Part shown: piece after piece, positions 1 to 9,306 of the stretch
Position numbering within the stretch: the first letter of the stretch is position 1
How the letters are laid out: each line of letters begins with the position of its first letter
From: Variibacter gotjawalensis
GTDB taxonomy: Bacteria; Pseudomonadota; Alphaproteobacteria; Rhizobiales; Xanthobacteraceae
Direction of reading: 5' to 3'
Assembly (NCBI RefSeq): GCF_002355335.1
Contig: NZ_AP014946.1
Coordinates: forward strand, 2,681,501-2,745,500
Length of the DNA stretch: 64,000 nt
Notes under the pieces: model-generated
The model's input: only the letters and a program-made list of their open reading frames with translations
Database searches by the model: none
Told to the model about the DNA's origin: nothing
Made by a program: the position numbers and the translations under genes

Positions 1-1
1 C

Positions 2-310
2 GCCGTGATGGACGGCATCATCATCCTCACGCAGTACAATCAGCTCATCGCGGCGGGGCGCGACCGCGACTCCGCGATCCTGCGCACCGGGGAACTGCAG
101 ATGACGCCCGTGTTGATGACCTGCATCATCGCCGGTGTCGGCCTTGTGCCGGCCGCGCTCTCGACCGGCATTGGTTCGCAAGTGCAGAAGCCGCTCGCGA
201 TTGTCGTCGTCGGAGGCATGATGCTCGCGCCGTTGATCATCCTGACGGTGCTGCCGGTGCTGATCTCGCTGTTCTCGCGCCGCCGCATGGAAGCGGGGAC
301 GATCCAGTAG
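2..310 (+). CDS. Heavy-metal efflux RND pump, C-terminal end (CusA/CzcA family), partial
   Basis: This is the last 102 residues of a gene that begins before the window. The segment matches the last membrane helices of inner-membrane HME-RND pumps: a loop with TPVLMT, then LSTGIGSQVQKPLAIVVVGG and a final hydrophobic helix ending TVLPVLISL, followed by a short basic tail. In this family the pump exchanges protons for metal cations (Cu/Ag or Co/Zn/Cd) and works with a periplasmic adaptor and an outer-membrane channel. Those partners would lie upstream and cannot be seen. The metal cannot be told from this end. The family call is firm; the subfamily is inference. Confidence 0.85.
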   Translation, partial: AVMDGIIILTQYNQLIAAGRDRDSAILRTGELQMTPVLMTCIIAGVGLVPAALSTGIGSQVQKPLAIVVVGGMMLAPLIILTVLPVLISLFSRRRMEAGTIQ

Positions 311-325
311 GAACGGGCACAGCTC

Positions 326-435
326 GTAGCTCGGATGAGCGAGGCGTGGCCGAGCGATATCCGGAGCTGAGTTTGCGTTAACCTCACACCCCGGATGTCG
401 CGCGGCGCAGACGCGCCGCCGCTCATCCGGGCTAC
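326..435. repeat. Intergenic hairpin repeat, GTAGCYCGGATG family
   Basis: The stretch opens with GTAGCTCGGATG and closes with CATCCGGGCTAC, so its outer ends are near-perfect inverted repeats. Inside is a second dyad (CCGGATG ... CATCCGG) around a GC-rich core. A related copy lies at 24147-24196. It fills most of the gap between the RND pump gene and the porin gene, which converge. It resembles short non-coding palindromic repeats scattered through Bradyrhizobium-like genomes. Confidence 0.7.
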
Positions 436-448
436 AGTCGGCAGACGC

Positions 449-1828
449 TCAGTACTTCATCACGCTGCGGATCGTGAAGATCGACGCGTTCTTCAGCGGA
501 CCGATGCTCGGCTCATAGTTGTTGGTCGGAATGCCCGACGGCCGGATCACATATTGGAAGTCCGGCTGCAGCGTCCACCACGGCTTCATCTGGATCATGT
601 AGGCAAGCTCGAACGACAACTCGCTCGAATGCACCGGTACGATCTGCCCCGTGTAGAATCCAAAGTCCCGGTCATACGCCGCGGCTTGACCCGAGAACTT
701 CGAATACAGAAACGATGCGCCGAACTTGTCGTTCGGACGGCCCGGAATGAATCCGGAAAATACGATACCGCCGTCGAGATAGGCCGCAATCAGGTTGCGA
801 TCGGACGGGTTCACCGAAGCGCGCAGGAATGTGTTGATGCCGCTGTCGGCATCGCCGCCCTGCGGGCGATAGAGCTGCTGCTCGACGACCGTGTAAATGC
901 CCTGGTTGCCGCGCAGACGTTTCGCAACGCCGGTGCTCGTAGGGTCGGCGAGCAGACGTCCGTCGCTCGCGAAGCGCTGGCTGTCGAACTGCCCGGAGTG
1001 ATACCAGGCGCCGAGCTTGATATTGCCAGAGAGGCCCTTGTCGTCCTTGCCCTGGTTGTAGCGGTAGATCAGCTCGCTGATGACGACCGGTGCGTCGTTC
1101 ATCCGGAAGTTGATGCCGTGGCTATTCTTGATCTCGGGGTCGAGCGGGCCGGGGCCGGCCGGGTCGCCGTTGAACACAGCGGTGAGCCACGACAGGTTGG
1201 GGTTCGGATCGATTTTGATGCGCACGCCCGGCGTCGAAAGCGGGTAGGCGGGGCCGCCGCTCGGCCAGTTGACGGCCGTGATCGCTGGCCAGTCGGAGGT
1301 CGGGAAGAATTCGCTGACCTTCGAGTAAAAGAACTCAGTGTCCGACACGAGCTGGCCGGCGCGGATCGTCATCGTATCGTTGAAAAATTTCTGCTCGAAC
1401 CACATCTCGGAAAGGCGCGTGGTCGATAGCGCCTCGATGTTGCTGATCGTCTGAATGTTGCCGACGAGATTTCGGCTGATGCCGCCGGTTCCGTTGATCT
1501 GGAAGGCGTTGGCAAAGAACGATAGCCCGCGCCAATTCGTGAATTTATCGAAGTCGAGGCCGATAAAGCCTTCGCCTTTTCCTTGATACACCGTGCCGCG
1601 CTTCAACCCGCCGGCAAGGTTCGACATCGTCTCGCCCGTATAGATGCCGCCGTAGGTAAAGCCGCGCTCGGCCAGCCATTTTCTCGTCGGGTCGAGGCCC
1701 GTGTAGGGCAGGTCGACGATGTCGGATGACGGGATCAGTCCGGCTTGCGCGCGCGCGTCCGCCACCGGCCAGGCGAGGACAAGGGCGGCCAATGCGGTAA
1801 CCCGCGTAACACGCTTACAAAATTCCAT
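449..1828 (-). CDS. OprB-type carbohydrate porin, outer membrane
   Basis: The product is a predicted 459-residue outer-membrane beta-barrel porin of the OprB family, which passively takes up sugars or other small solutes. The start chosen gives a basic N-terminus (MEFCKRVTR), a hydrophobic segment and an ARAQA cleavage site, i.e. a normal Sec signal peptide. An upstream in-frame ATG would put 22 charged residues before it and is unlikely. The mature part is rich in alternating aromatic strands (for example YTGETMSNLAGG and GLDFDKFTNWRG) and ends in tyrosine (SVMKY), as barrel proteins inserted by BAM usually do. It stands alone, with no ABC transporter beside it, so the substrate cannot be guessed. 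Confidence 0.85.
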   Translation of the reverse strand: MEFCKRVTRVTALAALVLAWPVADARAQAGLIPSSDIVDLPYTGLDPTRKWLAERGFTYGGIYTGETMSNLAGGLKRGTVYQGKGEGFIGLDFDKFTNWRGLSFFANAFQINGTGGISRNLVGNIQTISNIEALSTTRLSEMWFEQKFFNDTMTIRAGQLVSDTEFFYSKVSEFFPTSDWPAITAVNWPSGGPAYPLSTPGVRIKIDPNPNLSWLTAVFNGDPAGPGPLDPEIKNSHGINFRMNDAPVVISELIYRYNQGKDDKGLSGNIKLGAWYHSGQFDSQRFASDGRLLADPTSTGVAKRLRGNQGIYTVVEQQLYRPQGGDADSGINTFLRASVNPSDRNLIAAYLDGGIVFSGFIPGRPNDKFGASFLYSKFSGQAAAYDRDFGFYTGQIVPVHSSELSFELAYMIQMKPWWTLQPDFQYVIRPSGIPTNNYEPSIGPLKNASIFTIRSVMKY

Positions 1829-1994
1829 TCCGCGACGCCCCCGCACCGCTAACGCATTCCAATGCCGGTATTCCCGACTTCTCCGCCCGTTCATCGCAGT
1901 CTGTTGCGACAGCTGCGTGAATGCCAGCGACTCCCGCGCGCATCGGCAAATTAAACCCGACTGTGTCCCGGCGTCAGCCCGCTATCGCGCAGGG

Positions 1995-3470
1995 TTAGCG
2001 GTAACTCGGCTGCTGGCCGGGCGGGACGTAAGCGGGCGGCGGCGCGCCCTGTGGGTTTCCGCGCTGCGGGTTACCGCTCTGCTGATACGGCGGCGGCGGT
2101 GCGCCGGGATACTGCTGTGGCGGATAACTGGCCGGGGGCGGACCGGCTTGCGGCGGATAATTGCGTGGTGGCGCGCCCTGCGGCGGATAGCTTGGCGGCG
2201 GCGCGCTCCGCTGCGGCTGCGGGTTCGGCTGAGCCGCCGGGCGGCGCGGCTCACGCTGAGAGTTCGGTTCCGATGACGGCACCAGCGCATTGATCCGGCG
2301 CAGGATGTCCTGGCCTATGTCCTGACGCGAGCAGCCGTTGCCGCAGAGCTTGGCATACTGCGCCAAGCGCTCGCGCGTATGCGCCGCGACGATGCAGCGC
2401 GTCACCTGCGCGTCGCGCGGCCCGGATTGGGCGATCGGCGCGGAGGGCTCGATCGGCGCTGTCGTCTTCGGGTCGTTCACCGGATTCTCGGCGTTCGACA
2501 ATCGCATCGCCCCGTCCGGCACGCCGACCGACATGATCGTCTCCGCGCCGGCACGAGCGCGCCGCGCCGGCCGGCAAGTACCGCGGAAATGGTCTTCAAG
2601 ATAACGCGGCATCGGCAGCAGATAAGCCGCGAGCGTCCGTTGCGTGGCCGTCGAAAGATAGGCGGACACCGCGGACTCGCCCGTATCCATTCTTCGGTAA
2701 TACGCGACGATGCGGGCCTCCGTCTCCATGAGGCCGTCCGCCATTTCGGAGATGGATCTCGGTTCCTGCGGCTCATTCGGATCGGTCGGCGCACTGCGTC
2801 GTGCGCGATGGAAGAACGCGCGCCCGCTGCGCTCGACACCGGCCGCGTGGATGAAGGTGCAGGCCGAAACGCAGCGGCGCGGCTTGCCGCCTTCGCGCGC
2901 GATGTCGACGCGCGACGTCGGGCCCATAGCCGCAACGTAGGCGCGCCAGCCGGGCAGCAGATCGGACGGAACGTCCGCCTCCGTCATCGGGCGACCCGGC
3001 ACCGCGAAGAAGTCCGGCACGTAGTCGAATGTGGTGCCCTCTACGGTCGTCGTCGTCAGCCAGAAGAGCCGCGTCGTCTGTCCGAGGAAGAGCCCGGTCC
3101 GTACATTGCCGCCGGGCGAGCCGAGATAAAGCGTCGACAGCCAGCCGTTGCTGGACCGGACCATATTGAGAAGCATGTCGAAGTCGTCGCCGCCTTCGCG
3201 CTTCATCTTCTCGACACCTTCGATCAGCAGCGCGGCGCGGCAAGTCTCGGGATTTGGAAGCTGCGACGCGTTGACGCCGAAGAACGCCGCCATCCGGTTC
3301 TGATCGCCGAAGATGCGGTAGAGGTGCTTGTAACGCGATGCCTCGATGCAGCGCAGCTCGATCGCCTGCGCGGCACTCGATGCGGCGTAGAGCGAGACGA
3401 AGATGAGAGCGAGGAGCCTCACGCAGCCGCCACGGCGGCCGATGCCGGCAATCCGGCCTAACCAAGTCAT
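1995..3470 (-). CDS. COG3904-like periplasmic protein with ClpP-type fold and proline-rich tail
   Basis: The 491-residue product has a signal peptide (hydrophobic stretch about 18-34, cleavage near SSAAQA). It then has the two marks of the ClpP/crotonase-like COG3904 family: SPGG at about 118-121 (oxyanion loop) and CVSAC at 200-204, where Ser202 would be the nucleophile. H221 in AFFHRARR is a candidate catalytic His. Two cysteines flank the Ser. From about residue 400 the chain is low-complexity Pro/Gln/Tyr, a likely wall- or envelope-spanning tail. The next upstream gene on this strand is a broken paralogue, so this is a tandem duplication. Peptidase activity is a family-based guess; no substrate is known. 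Confidence 0.7.
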   Translation of the reverse strand: MTWLGRIAGIGRRGGCVRLLALIFVSLYAASSAAQAIELRCIEASRYKHLYRIFGDQNRMAAFFGVNASQLPNPETCRAALLIEGVEKMKREGGDDFDMLLNMVRSSNGWLSTLYLGSPGGNVRTGLFLGQTTRLFWLTTTTVEGTTFDYVPDFFAVPGRPMTEADVPSDLLPGWRAYVAAMGPTSRVDIAREGGKPRRCVSACTFIHAAGVERSGRAFFHRARRSAPTDPNEPQEPRSISEMADGLMETEARIVAYYRRMDTGESAVSAYLSTATQRTLAAYLLPMPRYLEDHFRGTCRPARRARAGAETIMSVGVPDGAMRLSNAENPVNDPKTTAPIEPSAPIAQSGPRDAQVTRCIVAAHTRERLAQYAKLCGNGCSRQDIGQDILRRINALVPSSEPNSQREPRRPAAQPNPQPQRSAPPPSYPPQGAPPRNYPPQAGPPPASYPPQQYPGAPPPPYQQSGNPQRGNPQGAPPPAYVPPGQQPSYR

Positions 3471-3550
3471 GGGAATCCTGACAAACGCGAGACAGCGCCG
3501 CGAAGTCTAGAATGCCTCAGCGCAGGGGGGAAGGGGCCGTCAAGCGATGC

Positions 3551-4798
3551 CTAGCGCGGGTTCCCAGTGTCAGTCGCAGCATCTGGCGTTGTAGAGGGGG
3601 CCTTGTTCTTGCGTCGACGCTCGCTCGGTGGAACGAAAAGTTCCGGCGGCAGGACCGTTTCTCTCGACGCAGGTGGATCAGGATGATCGAGATAACTTCT
3701 GATCATCAGGTACGCGAAATAGCGATTGCAGGTGTCTTTGGGACAAAGTCTTTCATATTGGGCAAGCCGCTCGCGCGTATTTGTTGCGGCTGAGCATCGG
3801 TTGGTGTCTGGTCTCATTGCATCGCCCCGCTGGGCTGCGGGGAAGCCTGGGCTCCGATGTCTTTTTCCCGAAGGTTGCGCGCCAGGAGCTTTGTCTGCTG
3901 CTGCCTTCGGGATGCACAGCGCGGTGAGGTGATCCTCGAGATAACGGGGCGATCGAGGCAGTCGCAGGGGTTGTGCCTGTCGATTGGCAGTTAGCTGATG
4001 CGCCTGCACCGCCGCTTCGCCGGCGTCCATACGCTGAAAAAACCGTGCGATCTTTGCATCGGCGCGCGTCATCGAGTCCGAAAGAAAAGTGAGCGATTGC
4101 CACCGTTGCGCATCAACCCGCGGCTCGTCAGGAGATCCTCGCGGTCGATGGAAAAATGAACGGCCGGGAGCGCTCGATGCCTGCTGCATGAACATAAGTG
4201 CATGCTGACGCGCACGCCGAGTGTTTGGTTTGCCCATGTGCAAGATCGACGCCCCGAACTTCACGCGTTGACGTTACAAACTCGCGCCATCCGGCACGCA
4301 GCGATGAAGGCACATCGCGCTCGCGAACTAAACGTTCCGGCACGGCGATAAAATCGGGAACATAATCGAACGTTTTGCTTTCGATCGCGTGAGTGGCCAG
4401 CCAAAAAATTCGCGTCATTTCTCCGAGATAAAGGCCGACGTTGACGTGACCGCCGGGTGAGGCGAGGTAAAGAGTCGCCAGCCAACCTTTGCCAGCTTGG
4501 ATTTCGCCAAGCAGCTTGTCGACATCGTCGCCGCCATTGGTTTTCAGCGGCTCGATCTGCTGTGTGACACGGCAGCGCGGCAGGCCTCCGGTGACGCCAA
4601 CTGTTCCGGTGTGACGCCGAAAAACGCTGCGGCTTTCGCGCGATCATCGTCGAATATCTTGTAGAGATATTTATAGCGCGAAGCCTCGATGCATTTGATT
4701 TCGATCGCGTGCGCGACGCTGGTGAATGCACAAATAGCGATGACGGAAAGCGCAGCGGCGCGCTTCGCGATGCCGATCAACCGGCGGAAACCAGACAT
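3551..4798 (-). pseudogene. Frameshifted paralogue of the COG3904-like protein
   Basis: Read across three segments this gives a near full-length relative of the protein at 1995-3470. The first segment (4798 to about 4565) has a signal peptide and AIEIKCIEASRYKYLYKIF. The middle segment (about 4560 to 4150) is in another frame and carries ASPGGHVNVGLYLGEM and CASACTYVHAAGIERS. The last (about 4150 to 3551) returns to the first frame with SFFHRPRG and RYLEDHLTALC. One indel near 4565 and a compensating one near 4145 separate them. All catalytic-looking motifs (SPGG, CASAC, FFHR) survive, but no single reading frame joins them. It also lacks the long proline tail. Either a recent pseudogene or two sequencing errors. 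Confidence 0.75.
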
Positions 4799-4891
4799 GG
4801 AAAAATCCGACGCACTGCAAATGAACTGAGCAATGCGATCAGCTTAATCTGCAGTTATCGGAACGAGAAGATGCGCGACGCAGCGTCGCGA

Positions 4892-4929
4892 CAAAAAAGT
4901 GCCCACCCGGACGGGCAATCCGGGTGGGC
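4892..4929 (-). terminator. Rho-independent terminator of the small secreted protein gene
   Basis: An 11-bp perfect stem (GCCCACCCGGA paired with TCCGGGTGGGC, 4901-4929) has a 7-nt loop. On the minus strand it is followed by ACTTTTTTG. It lies 59 bases after the stop of the gene at 4989-5240. Confidence 0.85.
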
Positions 4930-4988
4930 GGCGATCGGCGCCAGGGGGGCGGACGGGGGGCTAAAAGCGCCGACCGAAACTCTAGAGG

Positions 4989-5240
4989 TTAGTAGGCAAC
5001 CGTGCGGCACACGCGGCGCTCGCCGCGATATTCGCCGTACGCGTTGTAGCGGGAGACCCAGCCGCACTCGCGGGTGTAGCGCGGGCCGGTTGCGCCAGCG
5101 ATGATCGCGCCAGCCGTCACAATGCCGAGGCCGATGCCGACGCCACGACCCCAACGGCGGGCTTCCGCGTCCTTGGTCGAAACAGCAACGGTCGAGAGAA
5201 CGGTGAGGGCGGCGAGAGCAACAAGCGCGATCTTCTTCAT
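4989..5240 (-). CDS. Small secreted Gly-rich protein, unknown function
   Basis: An 83-residue protein whose start (MKKIALVALAALTVLS) gives a clear signal peptide cleaved near DAEA. A GGAGAC ribosome site lies 8 bases upstream of this ATG, which decides the start against an earlier in-frame ATG. The mature part has a short Gly/Ala hydrophobic run (GVGIGLGIVTAGAIIAGA) and then a tail with two cysteines (TRECGW and RRVCRTVAY) that may pair. This type of small periplasmic protein is common in Bradyrhizobium-like genomes and has no known role. It has its own terminator, so it is probably expressed alone. Confidence 0.7.
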   Translation of the reverse strand: MKKIALVALAALTVLSTVAVSTKDAEARRWGRGVGIGLGIVTAGAIIAGATGPRYTRECGWVSRYNAYGEYRGERRVCRTVAY

Positions 5241-5446
5241 GACAGTCTCCGAAGTTTTTTCAGGGGGCCACGATGGCCTCATACGCATCAGTCGCGAGCG
5301 CATGGACGCCGGTTCAAACGAATGCGCAAAAATCTGAAAAATGTGCCGACGGTATTTTGGTAGGCAGGGCTGGCGCATCGCGCCGAGGGTGGCATAGTTG
5401 ATGCACCGCAATATTCGCTCGATCGCTATTTGCCTCTTGAGGCCGC

Positions 5447-8191
5447 ATGAACATTGTCGAACCGATTGATAAAGACCTGCCGCTTCGCGAGGACATCCGG
5501 CTCCTCGGCCGCATTCTCGGCGACACGGTGCGCGAGCAGGAGGGGACGCCGGTCTTCGCGATCCTCGAAAATATCCGTCAAACCTCGATCCGTTTCCGTC
5601 GCGAAGAGGATCAGGCCGCCAAAGCCGAGCTTGAAAACCTGCTCGACGGACTTTCGCCCGATTATTCGCTGCTGATCGTCCGCGCCTTCTCTTACTTCTC
5701 GCACCTCTCGAACATCGCCGAGGACCAGCACCACGTCCGCCGCACGCGCGAACATGCGCTCGCTGCGTCGGCGCCGCGCGAGGGATCGATGGCGTACGCG
5801 CTCGCCCGCGCGAAGGACGCCCGCATCGGACCGCGGCAGCTCCGCCAATTTTTTGATCACGCGCTGGTCGTTCCGGTGCTGACCGCGCACCCGACCGAGA
5901 TCCGCCGCAAGAGCAGTATCGATCGTGAGCGCGAACTCGCCGACCTCCTGGATGCGCGTGCGCGCCTTGAAATGACGCCCGAGGAGGCGGAGCTGAGCGA
6001 CGAGGCGTTGCGCCGCGCCGTGCTGGCGCTGTGGCAGACCAGCGTGCTCCGCCGCACCAAGCTCACGGTGCTGGACGAAGTGCGCAACGGCCTCTCGCAT
6101 TACGACACGACATTCCTGCGCCAGCTCCCGCGCTTCTACGCGCTGCTTGAGGATCACCTCGCGACGCTCGAGCCGGGGCAGAACGCGCACAAGCTGCCGT
6201 CCTTCCTACGCATGGGCACGTGGATCGGTGGGGACCGCGATGGCAACCCCTTCGTTACCGCGCCGGTGCTGCGCGACACCGTCGCGCTGCAGAGCCGCCG
6301 GGCTTTCGACTTCCACTTTGCCGAATTGCGCGAGCTCGGCGCCGAACTCGCGCTCGACATCCGCCAGGTGACGGTGTCGTCGAAACTCTCGGCGCTCGCC
6401 GAGACCTGCACGGACGAGAAAGTCCGCGAGGACGAACCGTATCGCCGCGCCGTCGGCGCGATCCGCGCGCGCGTTGCCGCGACGGCATCGCGTCTGCATC
6501 CGGGCCGCTATCCGGGCTCGGCCGCGGAGCCTTACGCCGATGCGGCGGCGTATCGTGCGGACCTCGACATCATCGTCGACTCGCTCAATCAGAACGGATC
6601 GGCGCTTCTCGCGCGTGGGCGCCTGCGTCATATGCGCCGCGCCGCCGACGTGTTCGGCTTCCACCTCACCAGCGTCGACATGCGGCAGAACTCCGACGTG
6701 CACGAGCGCACGCTGCACGATCTCTTCAAGGCCGCGGTGCCGGGCCTCGACTATCTCAAGCTCCCGGAAGAAAAACGCGTCGAACTTCTGCTCGCCGAAC
6801 TCGAAACCGCGCGTCCGCTGCGTTCGCCGTTCGTCACGTATTCGGAAGAAGCCGAAGGCGAGCTCGACATCGCGCGCACCGCCGCCGAGATGCGCCGCAA
6901 TTTCGGGGCGGCCGCCGTGCCGAATTACGTGATCTCGAAAGCGAACTCCGTTTCCGACGTTCTCGAAGTCGCCGTGCACCTGAAAGAAGCCGGACTGCTG
7001 CGCCCGATCGAAAAAGCGCTAGACGTCAATATCGTCCCGTTGTTCGAGACGATCGACGATCTGCAGCGCAGCGGCGCGATCATGGACGAACTCTTGTCGC
7101 TCCCGCTCTACGCCGAATTCGTCAAATCGCGCGGCGGCACCCAAGAAGTGATGCTCGGCTATTCGGACAGCAACAAGGACGGCGGCTTTCTGACCTCCGG
7201 TTGGGAACTCTACAAGGCCGAAATCCAGCTCGCCGAAGTCTTCAAGAAACACGGCGTGCGCCTCCAGCTTTTCCACGGCCGCGGTGGTTCGGTCGGCCGC
7301 GGCGGCGGGCCGAGCTATCAAGCGATCCTCGCGCAGCCGGGCGGCGCCGTGCAGGGCGGCATCCGCATCACGGAGCAGGGCGAAGTCATCGCCGGCAAAT
7401 ACGGCAACCCGGAACTCGGCCGCCGCAATCTCGAAACGCTCGCGGCCGCGACGCTCGAAGCAACGCTGCTGCAGACCGAAGGCGCGGCCCCGCGCGACGA
7501 CTTCATCACGACGATGGAGGAACTCTCCGCGCACGCCTTCAAGGCCTATCGCGGGCTCGTCTACGAAACCGAGGGCTTCGAGAAGTACTTCTGGGAATCC
7601 ACCGTCATCGGCGAGATCGCAAACTTGCGCATCGGCTCGCGGCCGGCGTCGCGAAAGAAATCGACCGCGATCGAAGACTTGCGCGCGATCCCCTGGGTGT
7701 TCGGCTGGGCGCAGTGCCGTCTGATGCTGCCGGGCTGGCTCGGTTTCGGCGCGGCCGTAAAGGCTTATCTCGCCGAACATCCAGACGGCATGACGCAGCT
7801 CCGCGCGATGTATCAGGAGTGGCCGTTCTTCAAGATGCTGCTGTCCAACATGGACATGGTGCTGGCGAAGAGCGACATCGCGATCGCGTCACGCTATGCC
7901 GAACTCGTCGCCGACGAAGCATTGCGCGCGAAAATCTTCGGGCTTCTGCGCAACGAACTCGCGACGACGATCCAGGCCGTTCTCGACATCATGCAGCAGC
8001 AGACGTTGTTGGAGAAAAACCCGCTGCTGCTGCGCTCGATCCGCAATCGCTTCCCGTATATCGACCCGCTCAATCACGTGCAGGTCGAACTCTTGAAGCG
8101 CCATCGTGCCGGCGATCCGGACGAGAGCGTCACGCGCGGCATTCACCTGACAATCAACGGCATCGCGGCCGGCCTACGCAACACGGGTTAA
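5447..8191 (+). CDS. ppc: Phosphoenolpyruvate carboxylase
   Basis: The product makes oxaloacetate from PEP and bicarbonate, refilling the TCA cycle. At 914 residues it is the normal length. The N-terminal catalytic histidine lies in VLTAHPTE (144-151, His148). [10 protein letters not shown] is near 570-580 and the glycine loop [14 protein letters not shown] near 609-622; both are signatures of the family. The chain ends in the invariant NTG. It is monocistronic and its last 4 bases overlap the end of the convergent transporter gene. Confidence 0.97.
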   Translation: MNIVEPIDKDLPLREDIRLLGRILGDTVREQEGTPVFAILENIRQTSIRFRREEDQAAKAELENLLDGLSPDYSLLIVRAFSYFSHLSNIAEDQHHVRRTREHALAASAPREGSMAYALARAKDARIGPRQLRQFFDHALVVPVLTAHPTEIRRKSSIDRERELADLLDARARLEMTPEEAELSDEALRRAVLALWQTSVLRRTKLTVLDEVRNGLSHYDTTFLRQLPRFYALLEDHLATLEPGQNAHKLPSFLRMGTWIGGDRDGNPFVTAPVLRDTVALQSRRAFDFHFAELRELGAELALDIRQVTVSSKLSALAETCTDEKVREDEPYRRAVGAIRARVAATASRLHPGRYPGSAAEPYADAAAYRADLDIIVDSLNQNGSALLARGRLRHMRRAADVFGFHLTSVDMRQNSDVHERTLHDLFKAAVPGLDYLKLPEEKRVELLLAELETARPLRSPFVTYSEEAEGELDIARTAAEMRRNFGAAAVPNYVISKANSVSDVLEVAVHLKEAGLLRPIEKALDVNIVPLFETIDDLQRSGAIMDELLSLPLYAEFVKSRGGTQEVMLGYSDSNKDGGFLTSGWELYKAEIQLAEVFKKHGVRLQLFHGRGGSVGRGGGPSYQAILAQPGGAVQGGIRITEQGEVIAGKYGNPELGRRNLETLAAATLEATLLQTEGAAPRDDFITTMEELSAHAFKAYRGLVYETEGFEKYFWESTVIGEIANLRIGSRPASRKKSTAIEDLRAIPWVFGWAQCRLMLPGWLGFGAAVKAYLAEHPDGMTQLRAMYQEWPFFKMLLSNMDMVLAKSDIAIASRYAELVADEALRAKIFGLLRNELATTIQAVLDIMQQQTLLEKNPLLLRSIRNRFPYIDPLNHVQVELLKRHRAGDPDESVTRGIHLTINGIAAGLRNTG

Positions 8192-9198
8192 TCCGGCCGC
8201 GCCATCACGCGGCGGATCAGCGGCTGGATCATCAGCGGGAAGAGATAAATCGGAAACTGCGCGAGCCCCATGTAGAGCCACGTGGTATCGGGCAGCGATG
8301 TGCCCATCGCGGCGATCATGATGCCCATATTGCGGTTTGCCGCCGACCAACCGAGCGCCCAGCTTTTTTCTTTCCCGGCGAAGCGAAACACCAGCAGCGT
8401 CGATAGCATCGACGAAAACGCGAACGCGAAGGCGAGCGCGAGAAAACCGAGGACAAGCAGCGGCTGCTTGATCGCCGCGGCCGTGACGCCATCCATGATC
8501 GCGATCGCGAACACCGTCAGCGTGATGACATTGATGCCGTCGATCCGCTGACCTTGCGCCGCGACCCACTCGGTCGTCATCACGCGCCGGATAATAGCGG
8601 CGAGCCCGGCTGAGCCCGCGAGCAGCAAGAACAGCTTCAGCGCCAGCCAGCCCGGATGGATCGCCAGCGCCGCGTCCGCGAAAAGATAGAGATAAAGCGG
8701 CGGCAGCAGCGGGGTGAGCACGATGCAGGCGATCATTGCGGCGAGCGACAGCGCGGCATCGAGCCCCAGCAGCGCCGCAAACGCCGGCGCCGACATGATC
8801 GGCGCCGCCGAGGCCTGGAACATCAGTGCGAGAAAGAGTGCGGGCATCGCGTCTTTCACGCCGATGCCGATCAAGAAGAAGCCGTAGAGTGCCGGCGCGA
8901 TCACCATGATCCATACCGCCGCCGCGATGACGAGCGCGGGACGCGTCAGATAATCGCGTAGCGCCGATGGATTGACGCGCAGAAACGCAAGCACGAGCAG
9001 AACGAAGATCGACGACGGCAGCAGCGGTTTCATCAACGCGGCAAGCTGCGGCAGCGCGAGCCCAAGAAACACCGACGCCGCGATCGCGCGCGTGCCTTGC
9101 CGGCCGAGCCAAGCGAGGGCAGCCGCAGGCGCGGCGAATGGGCTGGTCAAAATCGAACTCCGGCGAACGTTCGGCTTGAAGTAACACGATTCAGCCAT
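8188..9198 (-). CDS. BASS-like (bile acid:sodium symporter fold) membrane protein
   Basis: The 336-residue product has about nine or ten hydrophobic helices. Near the C-terminus it has [15 protein letters not shown], which resembles the discontinuous helix motif of the bile acid:sodium symporter and arsenite (ACR3) superfamily. An earlier APIMSAPAF segment may be the matching half-repeat. These carriers move organic anions with sodium. Substrate is unknown and no regulator or pathway gene sits beside it. The start is the furthest ATG that keeps the first helix; a later start near residue 18 is possible. It converges on ppc with a 4-base overlap. Confidence 0.6.
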   Translation of the reverse strand: MAESCYFKPNVRRSSILTSPFAAPAAALAWLGRQGTRAIAASVFLGLALPQLAALMKPLLPSSIFVLLVLAFLRVNPSALRDYLTRPALVIAAAVWIMVIAPALYGFFLIGIGVKDAMPALFLALMFQASAAPIMSAPAFAALLGLDAALSLAAMIACIVLTPLLPPLYLYLFADAALAIHPGWLALKLFLLLAGSAGLAAIIRRVMTTEWVAAQGQRIDGINVITLTVFAIAIMDGVTAAAIKQPLLVLGFLALAFAFAFSSMLSTLLVFRFAGKEKSWALGWSAANRNMGIMIAAMGTSLPDTTWLYMGLAQFPIYLFPLMIQPLIRRVMARPD

Positions 9199-9306
9199 GC
9201 GTCATCGCGCTGCGCTGGCGTGGCGTCGCATAGGAGCTATACGGTGCCGCTACGGTCCGAAGTCTGGCAGACTGCCGCATCGGAAAAGCCGTGGGGACGG
9301 GGAATT

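Noticed and set aside
395-1429. Long plus-strand frame opposite the porin
   Set aside because: It is antisense to a clear porin gene with signal peptide and barrel features; its product is Arg-rich and without any domain.
2379-3461. 360-codon plus-strand frame opposite the COG3904-like gene
   Set aside because: Arg/His-rich shadow of the GC-rich coding strand, with no ribosome site or motif.
6220-8406. 728-codon frame overlapping ppc
   Set aside because: Very Arg-rich translation of ppc in another frame; ppc itself has every catalytic motif.
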